This document shows positions 52,770-63,124 of a stretch of 64,000 nt of DNA, piece after piece (position 1 is the first letter of the stretch; each line of letters starts with the position of its first letter). The notes beneath the pieces were generated by a model. The model made no database searches and was not told the origin of the DNA. It saw nothing but the letters and a program-made list of their open reading frames with translations. Location of the stretch: contig BROI01000017.1 of the NCBI GenBank assembly GCA_027923505.1, positions 660,791 to 724,790 on the forward strand, written 5' to 3'. A program made the position numbers and the translations under genes. The stretch comes from Mayamaea pseudoterrestris (lineage: Eukaryota > Bacillariophyta > Bacillariophyceae > Sellaphorales > Sellaphoraceae).

Positions 52770-53114
52770 TTGTTCCTGACAGCAACATCACCTCAACTTA
52801 CAATGGGATCTTCCGGTAGCAGAGAACGTTTGCCATCTACTAGCAGTGTGCAAAATGTGTCGACCCACTGTCAATAGTGGTAAAGTCGCTCGTGAATTTG
52901 CCATGGCGGTTGGTCGTGCAAAGTGAAGAACAATTGAACAGGTGATGGAAAGTGAGATGGAAATGCGACGCACGACGAGAGATTCCATTCGCGTCGCACC
53001 ACGACTCTGTGTCGTTTCGTTACTTGTGCTCGGCACTTCGACCACCAATCAAGCCATGCTCACAAATCTTCCATTTCATTTACAGTTTGACCAACACACA
53101 CCGATAGTTGAACT
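52770..53114. promoter_or_regulatory. Divergent spacer, 345 bp
   Basis: This lies between the unknown gene and the SPOUT-type methyltransferase. It may contain a small first exon of the unknown gene (see that entry). No TACCGGTA word is present. Confidence 0.25.
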
Positions 53115-54569
53115 ATGAAACCTTCCATGCACGGTCTCGAGGAGCACGAAAAGTCACGATTTGAAAGAAAGCAGGAAGGGAAGCGACTAAAGCGTGAAAA
53201 AATCGAAACGTCTGGCGGTAAGCGACCGAGAACGAACCCTCCGAATTCGACGTCGAGAAAGGGACCGACGAACAATTACCAAAAGCCATTACTTCAGCGA
53301 CGACGAAAGCAGGATGAAAAAGTTCATCGATTTGGACGCGTCATGGATCAGACTCCCTGTCCGGGAAAGCCCAGAAAATCAACACTTTCTATTGCCGTTC
53401 CCGGATCGATCGTTTCAAATGCACAAACAAGGGAGCTCAAGACGTATCTGGTGTCGCAAATTGCTCGCGCAGCAACCATTTATCATGTCGACGAGGTTGT
53501 GGTTTATGATGACAAGCTATCTGTAGACAAGCAGAGCAGTTTCAGTCGACAATACCAACGGAATCGCGCGAGAGATCCTGCCGGTGTAGCCATGGTGAAG
53601 GACGTGCCATCAGCTGACAACCAGGAGCGAACTAAAGTTTTGGCAACGCCTCCGTCGTCAAATGATCCTCATGTCTTCATGGCACGCGTTCTACAGTATT
53701 GCGAGTGTCCGCAGTATTTGCGCCGGAACTTCTTTCCCATGCATTCCGACTTGCAGTTCGCCGGCTTGCTTCCGCCTATCGACGCTCCACATCATGTGCG
53801 AGCCGAAGATCGCACCAAGTATCGAGAGGGTGTTGTCTTGGATAAGTGCGCTCAAAATGGTAATTCTCTTGTGAATTGCGGTATTCGCAACCGTCCCGTT
53901 GAGTAAGTGTGCCTTGCCAGCTCATGGAGTTTGTGAACAATATCTCACACAATTTCTCATCGCGTCTTCAGAATAGATACTCGCCTTAAGCCTGGTATTC
54001 GCTGCACCGTTCAACTTGATCCTGCGTCATACAGCTCTACTGGCCCAATACGTGGAGCCGTGGTGTCGCCAGCGACTCCTCGTCTAGAGGATGGAACCTA
54101 TTGGGGATATTCTACTCGATTAGCTTCTTCCATTCAAAAGGTGCTTGATGAATGTCCGTTTTCAAGTGGATATGATTTGAAGATTGGAACCAGCGAACGT
54201 GGCACTCAGACTCTGGAATGCAAAGCATATAGTATTCCTTCGTATGAGCACGCCATTATTGTATTTGGCGGTGTCGCTGGTATAGAAGAGTGCGTCGACG
54301 CTGATGAGTCTATTATGCTTCCTGGGTCCAAGAGCCACACAATGTTTGATCAGTGGGTCAACATTTGCCCATATCAAGGTAGTAGAACGATTCGAACTGA
54401 AGAAGCCGTCATGATTACTTTGTCCAAGTTGGGTCCAATGCTATCATCCAGAGCCAGCAGCGACGCCTTCGAGACGCACCAGGAAAGGACAAACAGCTGT
54501 CGAAGCGTTGTCATGAAAATGAGCGACGATGAAGTATCGGACGAAAGCAGCTGCGACAATAGTTGCTAA
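53115..54569 (+). CDS. SPOUT1: SPOUT1 (C9orf114/CENP-32)-type RNA methyltransferase
   Basis: Exons 53115-53902 and 53972-54569, with a 69-bp intron, give 461 residues. The N-terminal 90 residues are very basic. The family core follows: TLSIAVPGSIVSNAQTRELKT, QIARAATIYHVDEVVVYDD, MARVLQYCECPQYLRRNFFP, DLQFAGLLPPIDAPHH, YREGVVLD, NCGIRNRPVEIDTRLKPGIR across the intron, and the C-terminal knot with HAIIVFGGVAGIEECVDAD and CPYQGSRTIRTEEAV. By family it is an RNA N3-uridine methyltransferase, also linked to the mitotic spindle in animals. It is convergent with the zinc-finger gene. Confidence 0.88.
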
Positions 54570-54631
54570 ACGCATCAAAGGGCACATTTTAAAGCTGATT
54601 TGCTGTTTAACTAACAACCTAATTTCCAATT

Positions 54632-55219
54632 TTATTCTAGTGCCATCTTTCCGTCTTGCCCAACAATGGCTCCCGATGTCGTGTCGTACGAGTTGTATAG
54701 CATACTGATCTTAAACTGATCCTCGCTTACGCGATGTACCGTTTGCCACTCCTCCAGCCGATAATTCCCAGCAGTGCCTAGATTGTCGGCAATCAGATGC
54801 ATGGACTGACAACCTTTGCAAGTCGTAATGACGACACCCTTCTTGTAGGCAATTCGTGATACAAGATGGCTATTGCGAGTCTCGCATTTGGAGCATGTGT
54901 ATTGAAGACCAAATTTTGCACCAACAAAAGCTGAATCAGTAGCAACAACGGAACTTTCTACCATTGGTAGTAATCCAAACGCTGTGTCTCCAATTGGAGG
55001 GAGCATAGGAATATTTCCAGACTTGGTCGCCTTTTCGGCGTCGTCACAAGATCGATTGCGACGCCTTGCATTGGCAATCACCAAGTTTCGTTGATGATGC
55101 CCCACGACTACCTTTTTCACATGATTATCTGCCACAGATAAACTCGAAAAGCCTTTAGTTGGCCTAGCATAGCTGAGGATGCCGGCAAGAGCAAGAAAAG
55201 CGAATAGACGGACCTCCAT
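54632..55219 (-). CDS. DNL-type zinc-finger protein (Zim17/Tim15/HEP), probably organellar Hsp70 escort
   Basis: From the ATG at 55219 the protein is 195 residues. The zinc finger has two Cys pairs (YTCSKCETRNSH and CKGCQSMHLIADNLG), with RIAYKKGVVITTC between them; this is the DNL domain of proteins that keep mitochondrial or plastid Hsp70 soluble. The N-terminus (VRLFAFLALAGILSYARPTKGFSSLS) is a signal-peptide-like segment followed by a Ser-containing stretch, more like a plastid bipartite signal than a mitochondrial one. A longer start at 55315 adds 32 residues. The C-terminus is longer than usual. Confidence 0.82.
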   Translation of the reverse strand: MEVRLFAFLALAGILSYARPTKGFSSLSVADNHVKKVVVGHHQRNLVIANARRRNRSCDDAEKATKSGNIPMLPPIGDTAFGLLPMVESSVVATDSAFVGAKFGLQYTCSKCETRNSHLVSRIAYKKGVVITTCKGCQSMHLIADNLGTAGNYRLEEWQTVHRVSEDQFKISMLYNSYDTTSGAIVGQDGKMALE

Positions 55220-55590
55220 GGTGCTGTCGGAACACTGATCGTCTGCAGAACTTGCGAATGCGAGAGCCTTCGCGCGTTGAAGTTGCTGACGTGGTACGAA
55301 CATAACGCGAGCCAATCACAACAATGCGAATTGCTATGTCGCATCACCACTACTTCATCTTTGTCGAACTGATTCATTTTGACCTCTCGCTCGACCCTCG
55401 ACCATGGCATAGTAGTTTGTAAACGGCAACAAAATTCAGTGGCTTATCCCAGTAGTTCAATAATATAAAGGCATATAGAGTCGTGGAAACTCCTTGAGCT
55501 TTGAAACACTCTGCAGACTGGATACTTACTTGCTCGTCATATTGCGACGCTGTGCAGCAATTCCAAAGTTACCACTGCAGCAAATAAATA
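55220..55590. promoter_or_regulatory. Divergent promoter, 371 bp
   Basis: This lies between the zinc-finger gene and VAC14. ATAATATAAAG at 55459 is a weak TATA-like word upstream of VAC14. No gene is supported. Confidence 0.3.
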
Positions 55591-58047
55591 ATGAACAATT
55601 CCACGACGGGCGGTGGCGACGAGCTTATGCGGCAGGATTCGACCGATGCAAGGCTTCCTCCTCGCGCTCGGACGCAAACAAGATCAGCGCTGCATAGTAG
55701 TAGCGCTTTGGGGCCGACCTCGTCGATCCTTTCGGCTTCCAGTCACCAGCAGCAACAATTGCTACATCAGTTTCACCAAAACATGCACATGGTGTCTTTG
55801 GAGTCACCGCTTCCTCCCATGGTACAGCGAGGTCTTGGCGATAGATCGAATGAGAAACGTAAAAATTCGGCTCTTGAAATTGAAGCTCTTGTTAAATCGT
55901 TACAGGAAGCCAACAATCTACACATGGTTCATTCCATTGTTGCTGTTTTGTCCAAGGACTTTTGTACGTCAATGAATTCCAACTATCGGAAAGGTGGACT
56001 CGTTGGACTGGCGGCTTGCAGCATTGGACTTATGCACAATACACGGGACTTTCTAAATGTATTGCTTCCGCCGATATTGCATTGCTTTGATGACCCTGAA
56101 GCAAGGGTGCGATACTACGCGTGCGAGTCCCTCTACAATGTCGCCAAGGTGTCGCGCAATGCCATTCTCCAGTCTTTCAACAAAATCTTTGAGGGACTGA
56201 CAAAATTATACGCCGACGTGGATGTTGACGTCAAGAACGGCGCGACATTGCTGGATCGACTATTGAAGGATATTGTCGCGGAATCAGTCGACTTCCAGAT
56301 TGAACACTTCTTGCCAGTGTTACAAAACTACATTCGACGAACCAATCCTTTTATTCGACAGCTAATTGTGGGATGGATTACCTTGCTTGATTCGATCCCA
56401 GATATAAACATGCTGGACTATTTGGCCGATTTTTTAGATGGCCTCTTCAATATGCTTAGTGACTCGAACTGCGAGATTCGTCAAGCAGCCGATAGCGCTT
56501 TGTCCGATTTTCTCGTCGAGTTGTCCAACAGTGCGGTGGTGACGTTTGATCCGATCATTTCTATACTCGTGCTTCAGTGCCAATCTAAGGAGCGTTTGAA
56601 TCGCTTGACGGCAATCACTTGGATCGCGGAAGCGATTCGCCACAAGCAGGGTGGCGACAAATTGATGCCTTTTCACGCGGATATACTGGGTGCGATCATG
56701 TGGTGCATATCTGACGGGGAAGTAGAGATTCGACAAATGGCAGACAAGACAAACAATGATTTTTCGAATCTAGTGAGAGATACAACGAGTCCTTTTGAGT
56801 TGGTACCTCTGCTCAATACGTTGACCAATGAGTTGCTGGAAAAAGAAGACGTGCCGACAAAAATGGCGGCTCTGCGTTGGATCAACATGCTCATGGAGAA
56901 GGGATCGACTGGAATGCGAGAATACACAGAGAGCTTACTGCCAGTCTTGCTGCGAACCTTATCAGATCCTAGTGATGCGGTTGTTCTTCTTAACCTGCAG
57001 GTGCTATCGCGCATTTCCCTAGCCAGTAATACGAGCAATATTAGAGGCATGCCCCAGTTGCCAAAGGAAACGGAGGAGGCGCAATTCCAATTAGTATTAA
57101 ATGCTATCTTGAATTTGTTTGCCCAAGATCGCCAGCTGCTTGAGACGCGAGGATCGCTGATTATTCGCAAGCTCTGCGTTTTACTCAACGCCAAGAGTGT
57201 CTACATTCGCATATCTGATACGCTGTCGTCGTTAGAAGTTAATGCTGACGTTGAGACGCTTCAGTTCATCAGCACCATGGTGCAGACGCTTAATTTAATC
57301 CTGCTCACTGCGTCTGAGTTGCACGATTTGCGGTCAAGTTTGGCGGGCAGCTTTGCTGAGAATATCAGTGACATTGCCCGAGAGGCGTCGATATCTGAAG
57401 GTGGCGATGTCTTTGCAACGATTTTTCACTGCTGGAGCCACAATCCGGTGGCAACATTTTCACTTTCGCTAATGGCTCGTGCGTATGACTTATCATTCGC
57501 CTTGGTCAAGCGTTTTTCGGAAATAGAAGATGTCAGTGTGGGCTTTCTCATGCAGATGGACAAATTAGTGCACCTTCTTGAATCGCCAATTTTCATCCAC
57601 TTGCGACTGCAACTTTTGAACGTGGAAGCAGCATATCATGTGCCCCTACTAAAGAGTATATACGGCGTACTCATGTGCCTGCCGCAGGGTGATGCCTTTC
57701 GATTGCTGAATGAACGATTAACGACGGTATGCAACCTGCGCAACAATCTGGGAATGCCCACACTGATTCATGCGACTGTCGTTCCAAAGAACCTTCCCTC
57801 CATTGTTAGCTTAAGAGGAATCGACATGGATCGTCTCTTGGCTCGCTTCGATAAAGTTACTTTTATGCACAAGAATGCTGCAGCATGTCTCGGAAAGGAA
57901 CTTTCGTTGCCCAGTTCGAAATTACCGGAAGACGAGATCGTAGTAGGGGACCCTTGGCCGACAATTCATACTAGCCAAGGCTTATCAACAAGGGAATGTA
58001 CAACCTCCTCTGGTTCATTCCCACCATCGAAAGCGGCCAGGTATTAA
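55591..58047 (+). CDS. VAC14: VAC14, scaffold of the PI(3,5)P2-producing PIKfyve/Fab1 complex
   Basis: A single exon of 818 residues. VAC14 oligomerises and holds the Fab1/PIKfyve kinase and the FIG4 phosphatase on endolysosomal membranes. The first 85 residues are Ser/Gln-rich. The conserved HEAT-repeat region then reads YRKGGLVGLAACSIGL, VLLPPILHCFDDPEARVRYYA, ESLYNVAKVSR, DVDVDVKNGATLLDRLLKDI, NPFIRQLIVGWI and DYLADFLDGLF, followed by the VAC14 C-terminal domain (SIYGVLMCLPQGDAFRLLNERL). The length is close to that of animal and yeast proteins. It is convergent with the SDR gene, 26 bp away. Confidence 0.93.
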   Translation: MNNSTTGGGDELMRQDSTDARLPPRARTQTRSALHSSSALGPTSSILSASSHQQQQLLHQFHQNMHMVSLESPLPPMVQRGLGDRSNEKRKNSALEIEALVKSLQEANNLHMVHSIVAVLSKDFCTSMNSNYRKGGLVGLAACSIGLMHNTRDFLNVLLPPILHCFDDPEARVRYYACESLYNVAKVSRNAILQSFNKIFEGLTKLYADVDVDVKNGATLLDRLLKDIVAESVDFQIEHFLPVLQNYIRRTNPFIRQLIVGWITLLDSIPDINMLDYLADFLDGLFNMLSDSNCEIRQAADSALSDFLVELSNSAVVTFDPIISILVLQCQSKERLNRLTAITWIAEAIRHKQGGDKLMPFHADILGAIMWCISDGEVEIRQMADKTNNDFSNLVRDTTSPFELVPLLNTLTNELLEKEDVPTKMAALRWINMLMEKGSTGMREYTESLLPVLLRTLSDPSDAVVLLNLQVLSRISLASNTSNIRGMPQLPKETEEAQFQLVLNAILNLFAQDRQLLETRGSLIIRKLCVLLNAKSVYIRISDTLSSLEVNADVETLQFISTMVQTLNLILLTASELHDLRSSLAGSFAENISDIAREASISEGGDVFATIFHCWSHNPVATFSLSLMARAYDLSFALVKRFSEIEDVSVGFLMQMDKLVHLLESPIFIHLRLQLLNVEAAYHVPLLKSIYGVLMCLPQGDAFRLLNERLTTVCNLRNNLGMPTLIHATVVPKNLPSIVSLRGIDMDRLLARFDKVTFMHKNAAACLGKELSLPSSKLPEDEIVVGDPWPTIHTSQGLSTRECTTSSGSFPPSKAARY

Positions 58048-58073
58048 AAATGATATTTGAATTTATTACCTAA

Positions 58074-58994
58074 TTAACTGTAAGACTTTAGTTTTATGAA
58101 GGTATTCGTCCATTCGTCTTTGCTCAAAGCGGCAGCATCATTGCTGGCGATTGAGAACTCAACGTTAGAGCATGCATCGTTTGTTAGACACTGAAGAATC
58201 GCCTCGGCACAAGCGTCTCTCTTGCAGTCGCCCAGCAGCGAGTCGCCTGGCGAAACGTCAACACCATTCTCCGCTCCACCTTCCGCCTGCAGAAGCCTAG
58301 CAAGATCGTAGTTGGTCCAAGGACCACCTACGAGTCTTCCCGGCCGAACTATGACGTAGTCAAAACCATTTCTTTTAGCCGATGCTTTGACCGCACCTTC
58401 TCCTGCTCGTTTCGCGTCAAGCACTCCAAACAGATTGAGAATTACAAATGGCATTTCTTTGGTGCGTTCAACGCCGACGGACGTAAGAAGGACAACCTTT
58501 TTTAATCCATCAATGTTGTCGACCACTCTTGCAATTGTCGTGACAGCATCCTTATCAATGGCAGCAGGTACGTTACCTCCTTTCCACTTCATGGTCGGAA
58601 AGGCCGTAGTCCCAACAGAAATCACAACTGCCGATACGTTTTTCAAAGCGGCAGCCAGCTGATCTTGCAAATTATCACTCGTTAAGTCAACCCGGACAAA
58701 ATCATCAATGCTGTCGTTCCTTAATAATTCTCGAGCCTTCTCTGGATCTCGTGCTGAAACTCGCACGTTAAGTGTAAGGCCTTGGTAATTGGCAAGTTTT
58801 TGGGAGACGAGCTGGCCAACACCAGAGGTGCCTCCAACGACGAGAATCGTGTCGCCGTTTCTAATTGAAGCTGCAAGTTGTAGCGACAACTTTTTTATTG
58901 GCTTTGCTTTCACAATTGGAAAGGCTAACGATGGGTATGCAAATAGTAGAGCAAGAACAACGAGTTTCGCTTTGATTAAAATGTTCCTATTCAT
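58074..58994 (-). CDS. NAD(P)-binding SDR/NmrA-like protein with plastid presequence
   Basis: From the ATG at 58994 the protein is 306 residues. The N-terminus (KLVVLALLFAYPSLAFPIV) is a signal peptide ending in SLAFP, an ASAFAP-type plastid cleavage motif, followed by a basic transit-like stretch. The Rossmann fold has VVGGTSGVGQLV, a NADP-type dinucleotide motif, then VRVSARDPEK and VVISVGTTAFP. VLLTSVGVERT and DYVIVRPGRLVGG are the atypical-SDR blocks seen in plastid NAD(P)-binding proteins. The classical YxxxK is not obvious. The role is probably in the plastid, with unknown substrate. The longer open start at 59072 is rejected because it hides the signal peptide. Confidence 0.8.
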   Translation of the reverse strand: MNRNILIKAKLVVLALLFAYPSLAFPIVKAKPIKKLSLQLAASIRNGDTILVVGGTSGVGQLVSQKLANYQGLTLNVRVSARDPEKARELLRNDSIDDFVRVDLTSDNLQDQLAAALKNVSAVVISVGTTAFPTMKWKGGNVPAAIDKDAVTTIARVVDNIDGLKKVVLLTSVGVERTKEMPFVILNLFGVLDAKRAGEGAVKASAKRNGFDYVIVRPGRLVGGPWTNYDLARLLQAEGGAENGVDVSPGDSLLGDCKRDACAEAILQCLTNDACSNVEFSIASNDAAALSKDEWTNTFIKLKSYS

Positions 58995-59270
58995 TTTGAT
59001 TGATTGTGGGTGGAACGAAAGTGGACACAATCGGATCGTGAAGTTGAAGTAAGTGACCGCCCCACACATCATGCCTGCAGTTCCGTCTCGTTAGCTACAG
59101 TACAAGTACCGCTTTCTCTTTCGGAAGCATCCAGCAGGCAGTGTAATCTTTACACGATGCATGTACAATAATCCTATAGCAATGAAGCATGTACGAAAAG
59201 AACTTTTTAGGTACAAACATTACCATGTACGAAATAATCCCTGCCAGCGAGCCCAACGAACACAGACTCT
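58995..59270. other. Spacer between the SDR and SMC2 genes, 276 bp
   Basis: The genes are in tandem on the minus strand. The spacer serves as SDR promoter and SMC2 3' end. No other feature is seen apart from AGTACCG at 59105. Confidence 0.25.
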
Positions 59271-62200
59271 CTAGCCCACTCTTGTGGTGTTCTCCTTGCC
59301 ATTCTTCTTGCCGCGACCAGCCTTTTCATTGCTCTCTGCTGGATGAGAATTGAAAGTAGTAAGGGCAGGACTGCGACCGTAGCCGGTTCCGAGGGTACGA
59401 GTGACGGTGGATATGCCATCAACAAACTTTGTGCGAAAAATCACGTTTGCATTATTGAACATTCCTTCCTTTAGCGAAACAACGATAAATTGACTTTGGG
59501 AAAAATGAGTTTTGAGCATGAGACCAATGTTTTGAGTGTGGCTCAGATCCAAAGCGCTGTCGACTTCGTCAAGAATATACATTGGTGCAGGTTTGAAGAG
59601 CAGAAGCGAGAGAATGAGTGACAGAGCCAAGAGAGAGCGCTGCCCTCCACTGAGTTCGCTTAAAGTCTCTTTCCAAACGTCTCCAAATGCAACTTTCACT
59701 TCGAGACCTTCCCACGCTGCCATGCCATCTGGTGGCTCCAACTTGGCCCGCGTACCAGGCAACAACGTAGCGAAAATGGAGCCGAAATCGCGGTTTACTT
59801 TGACCCAAGTTCGCTCAACTTCCGCTTTTTTCTTGACATCGAGTTCTTGGATGACGGCTTGGATCTTCTTCTTGTCATTTTCCACAACCTTTCGCTTACG
59901 AAGAAGCTCCGTGTACTCGCTTTCCGCCTTCTCGATCATTCCCATGACCTTCTTGTTCACTTTTTTGGACTATAGGGGAACAAAAGAATAGTGAGGAATA
60001 TGTGCTCAGCCAATAAGATTATCCACGACGATGTCGATCTTACGAGAGTTTCTTGTTCTTTCTTCCTTGAATGGAGATCCTTTGATACAGCCTCCAAGTT
60101 GGTTGCTGCAAAGTCATAATCGCCGCCAGAAATACCGAAAGCGTGCTTTTCGTTTAGTACCCACGAATATTTCGTTTCTAATCCGATAATCTTCTTCTCT
60201 GCTTCCTCGCGATCCTTTTGCATGCGAGAAAGTTGGATAGACAATTTCTTCTCCTCCAGCTTAAGGTTCTCCGTCTCCTTCATCATGGTAGCTCGCTCGT
60301 CCTTTAGGCCAGCTAGCTCCGCTTGTCCGTCGGCCCACTTGGCTTCCATACATACGAGTTTTGCTTTGACTTCGTCATAATCTGCGCGAACCTGTCCGAG
60401 TTTCATCTGCAGAGTCTCTTCCTTTTTGACAGCGGAAGAGAGAGCGACGTTGGCTGCCTCGAGGCATTCGCGCGCAACAATCACCTCTAAACGAAGCTCA
60501 TCAAGCTCCAACTTCAAGGTTTCGGCTTGCGACCCAATCTGTCAAGAATCAGTGAGATGCATGCCCTTAGTATGGACAAAATAGCTAGTTGACTTACCTC
60601 CCGCGCACGCTTTGACTTGTCGGCGGCTTCAGCTTTGGCAGCTTTAACGGCAATCTCCAGATCGCGCAAACGGTCTTCACGCTGCTGGGTGAGATTGGAC
60701 TCCTGCGCTTTGAGATGCTCATAAAGATTCCATTTCTCGTCGCGCTTCTTCTGCATGCCGTCAAGCTCAATCCCTGCCGCTTGAAGTTCTGCTGTGATTG
60801 CGTCAAGTCGCTCGGTCAGCATGCCGTAACTCGTATTCGACAAGTGCTTCTGAGCTGAGTCTAGTTCCGCGAGAGCAAGGTTAAGCTTCGCACTGATCTT
60901 GTCAAATGTCGAAGCTGATGCAGCCATCGACGAGAACCGAGCGCAAACTGTGGCTAGGCGAGTTTTGATCTGCGATAGCTCCTTCGTTTTCGTCGCGACT
61001 TCAGCAATATTGGAGAGTGAATGTCCCATGTTGCCAGCAGATCCCCCAGAGATGATACCGCCCGGTTCGTACACATCGCCTTCAAGAGTGACCGTTCGGG
61101 TCTTCGTGGCTGTGCAGATTTCATCGGCAGCTTTGCTATTATCTACGATAATCGTAGACCCAAATGCGTACTCCATTGCATTGCGCACCTCTTCGTCAAA
61201 CTCAATGAGATCTATGGCCGGCATGACCATCGCATTGTAATTCTTGCCAATGGCGATAGCACGGTCGAGAGTGGCGTGGCTTACGCTACTGAGCTGGATT
61301 TTGTCGAGAGGAATGAAAGTGACGCGTTGTCGCAGCTGACCACGCTCGATCAAGGCCTTGCTTGTTATGTGATCGTCGACTACCACTTGGAAAAGCTTTC
61401 CACCGGCGGCTACCTCCAGTGCCGTCGCATGGGCCGTATCTTTCATCTTGACTAGCTTGGCGACGACTCCCTTTACTTTGCTTCTATCAAAACCACGCAC
61501 TGGGTCCGTGTACTGGAATGAGAGTCGCGCTCCAAGCAGAGCTTGCAAGGTTTCAATTCGCTCTATCATCTCAACAGCGGCTCCTTCAAGATCTGACTTC
61601 TCTTTGTCTAATGCGTTGTACTCATCGAATGAAAAGTTTAGGCCGGCAGTCTCTTCCTGCAGCTGGGCTACTTTAGCAGCGGCCTTCTCTTTTTTGCTTG
61701 TGAGATCTGTGGATGATTTCTTTTGTTTATCCAAATCACTCGCCACCGACTTCATTTCCTTACTCAAATGTTTGATCTTCATTTCGGTTTGATCAATCTT
61801 GGCGGCAGCACCCATTGAGTCGGCATGCGCCTGACTAATTTGCTCCGGCAACGTGCGGCCGTCATCCCCTTGCGAAGAGCTGATTCCGGCGCACATGTTT
61901 TGATAGTCGTTTGTCAGTTGTGCGCATCGGTCCTCGGCTTGTTGGGCATCAATAAGCATTTGCTCCGTGTTGGTGGTATCATTCGCGATGTCGTGTTCCT
62001 TGGAAGCAACAGCAGTCAAACATTCGTCCAAGCTGAACTGCGCAGCCTTCACATCAATCTGAGCAGACGCGACATTTTCCTGAGCGCTCTCCCACGCCGA
62101 CAGCTCCTTGACGACATCCTTGGAGAGTGTATCTTCTTCCTTTTTGATTTGCTTTAGCTCCGCCGAAACGTCCGCGTTAGCAGCCCGCTCCTCAATTTCG

Positions 62201-63124
62201 TGGTCCTTGACATGTAAAGCATCATGACTCTGCTTGACCCGATCTTGCACGATCTCCAACTGCTCTTCAAGCTCCGAGTACCCTTCCGCATCCAACGCAA
62301 GCAAGGCCTTGTGGTATTCGCCAGCAACAACGAGGCGCTCAAGGCGTTCAATATCAGCGTGGATCTTGCTCCATTTCAAATAGCTTTGTTTCTCACCACG
62401 CAGTTTCTCTAGCGTTGGAGTAATTTCCTCGCATAAGACGGAGTTGATTTGGTCGAGTTTGAGTTGCTTCTTGTCAATGGTCGTGAGCGCATTTACTCGC
62501 TTTGTCTCGTACATGCGCGTTCCTGCCGCTTCTTCCACCATGCCGAGAATTTCATTAGGCTTCATGTTGAGAACCTTTGTGATGCGTCCTTGCATAATGA
62601 GGAAATGCGGATTGTTGACGTTGAGTTGGACTGAATGGAATAGGTCCTGCACCTTTTTGGCAACGGCAGTGCGGCCATTGATGTAGTATTTGCTTTTGCC
62701 GCCTAGAAGTACCTGCCTCGTGACAATAATTTCCTTGTATGCTTCGTAGCCGGCAGGACTGTTTGATTCGTCTTCATTGTCAAAGGTAATGGTGACAGTG
62801 GCCTTGTTGACGCCAGCCTGTCCCTGCTTGTAGACTAGCTCGGTTAAATTTCCAGCTCGCACCTGACTTAGATTTGTGATTCCAAGAACAAAGCAGATAG
62901 AGTCAAGAATATTTGATTTTCCTGAGCCATTGAGACCAGTGATTGCGTTAAAGTGAGAGTCAAATCTGCGAAAATAGCATCAAGCTTTGGTGAGAAAATG
63001 GTTGAATGGTCTGCGTCGCTAGTGCATGATCATGGAAATCGCTCCAGGAGTTTACTCACCCGGTAATAACCGTTTCCTTGGCGTATGACTTGAAGCCATC
63101 GACAAGAATCTTCTTGATGTGCAT
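59271..63124 (-). CDS. SMC2: Condensin subunit SMC2
   Basis: SMC2 pairs with SMC4 as the ATPase core of condensin, which compacts mitotic chromosomes. Four exons (63124-63060, 62965-60598, 60538-60044, 59969-59271) with introns of 94, 59 and 74 bp give 1208 residues, the usual size. The motifs are: [20 protein letters not shown] at the start, Walker [58 protein letters not shown], two long coiled coils around the hinge (about 510-670), signature [14 protein letters not shown], and Walker [12 protein letters not shown]. All ATPase residues are present. Exon 1 is only 65 bp. Confidence 0.95.
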
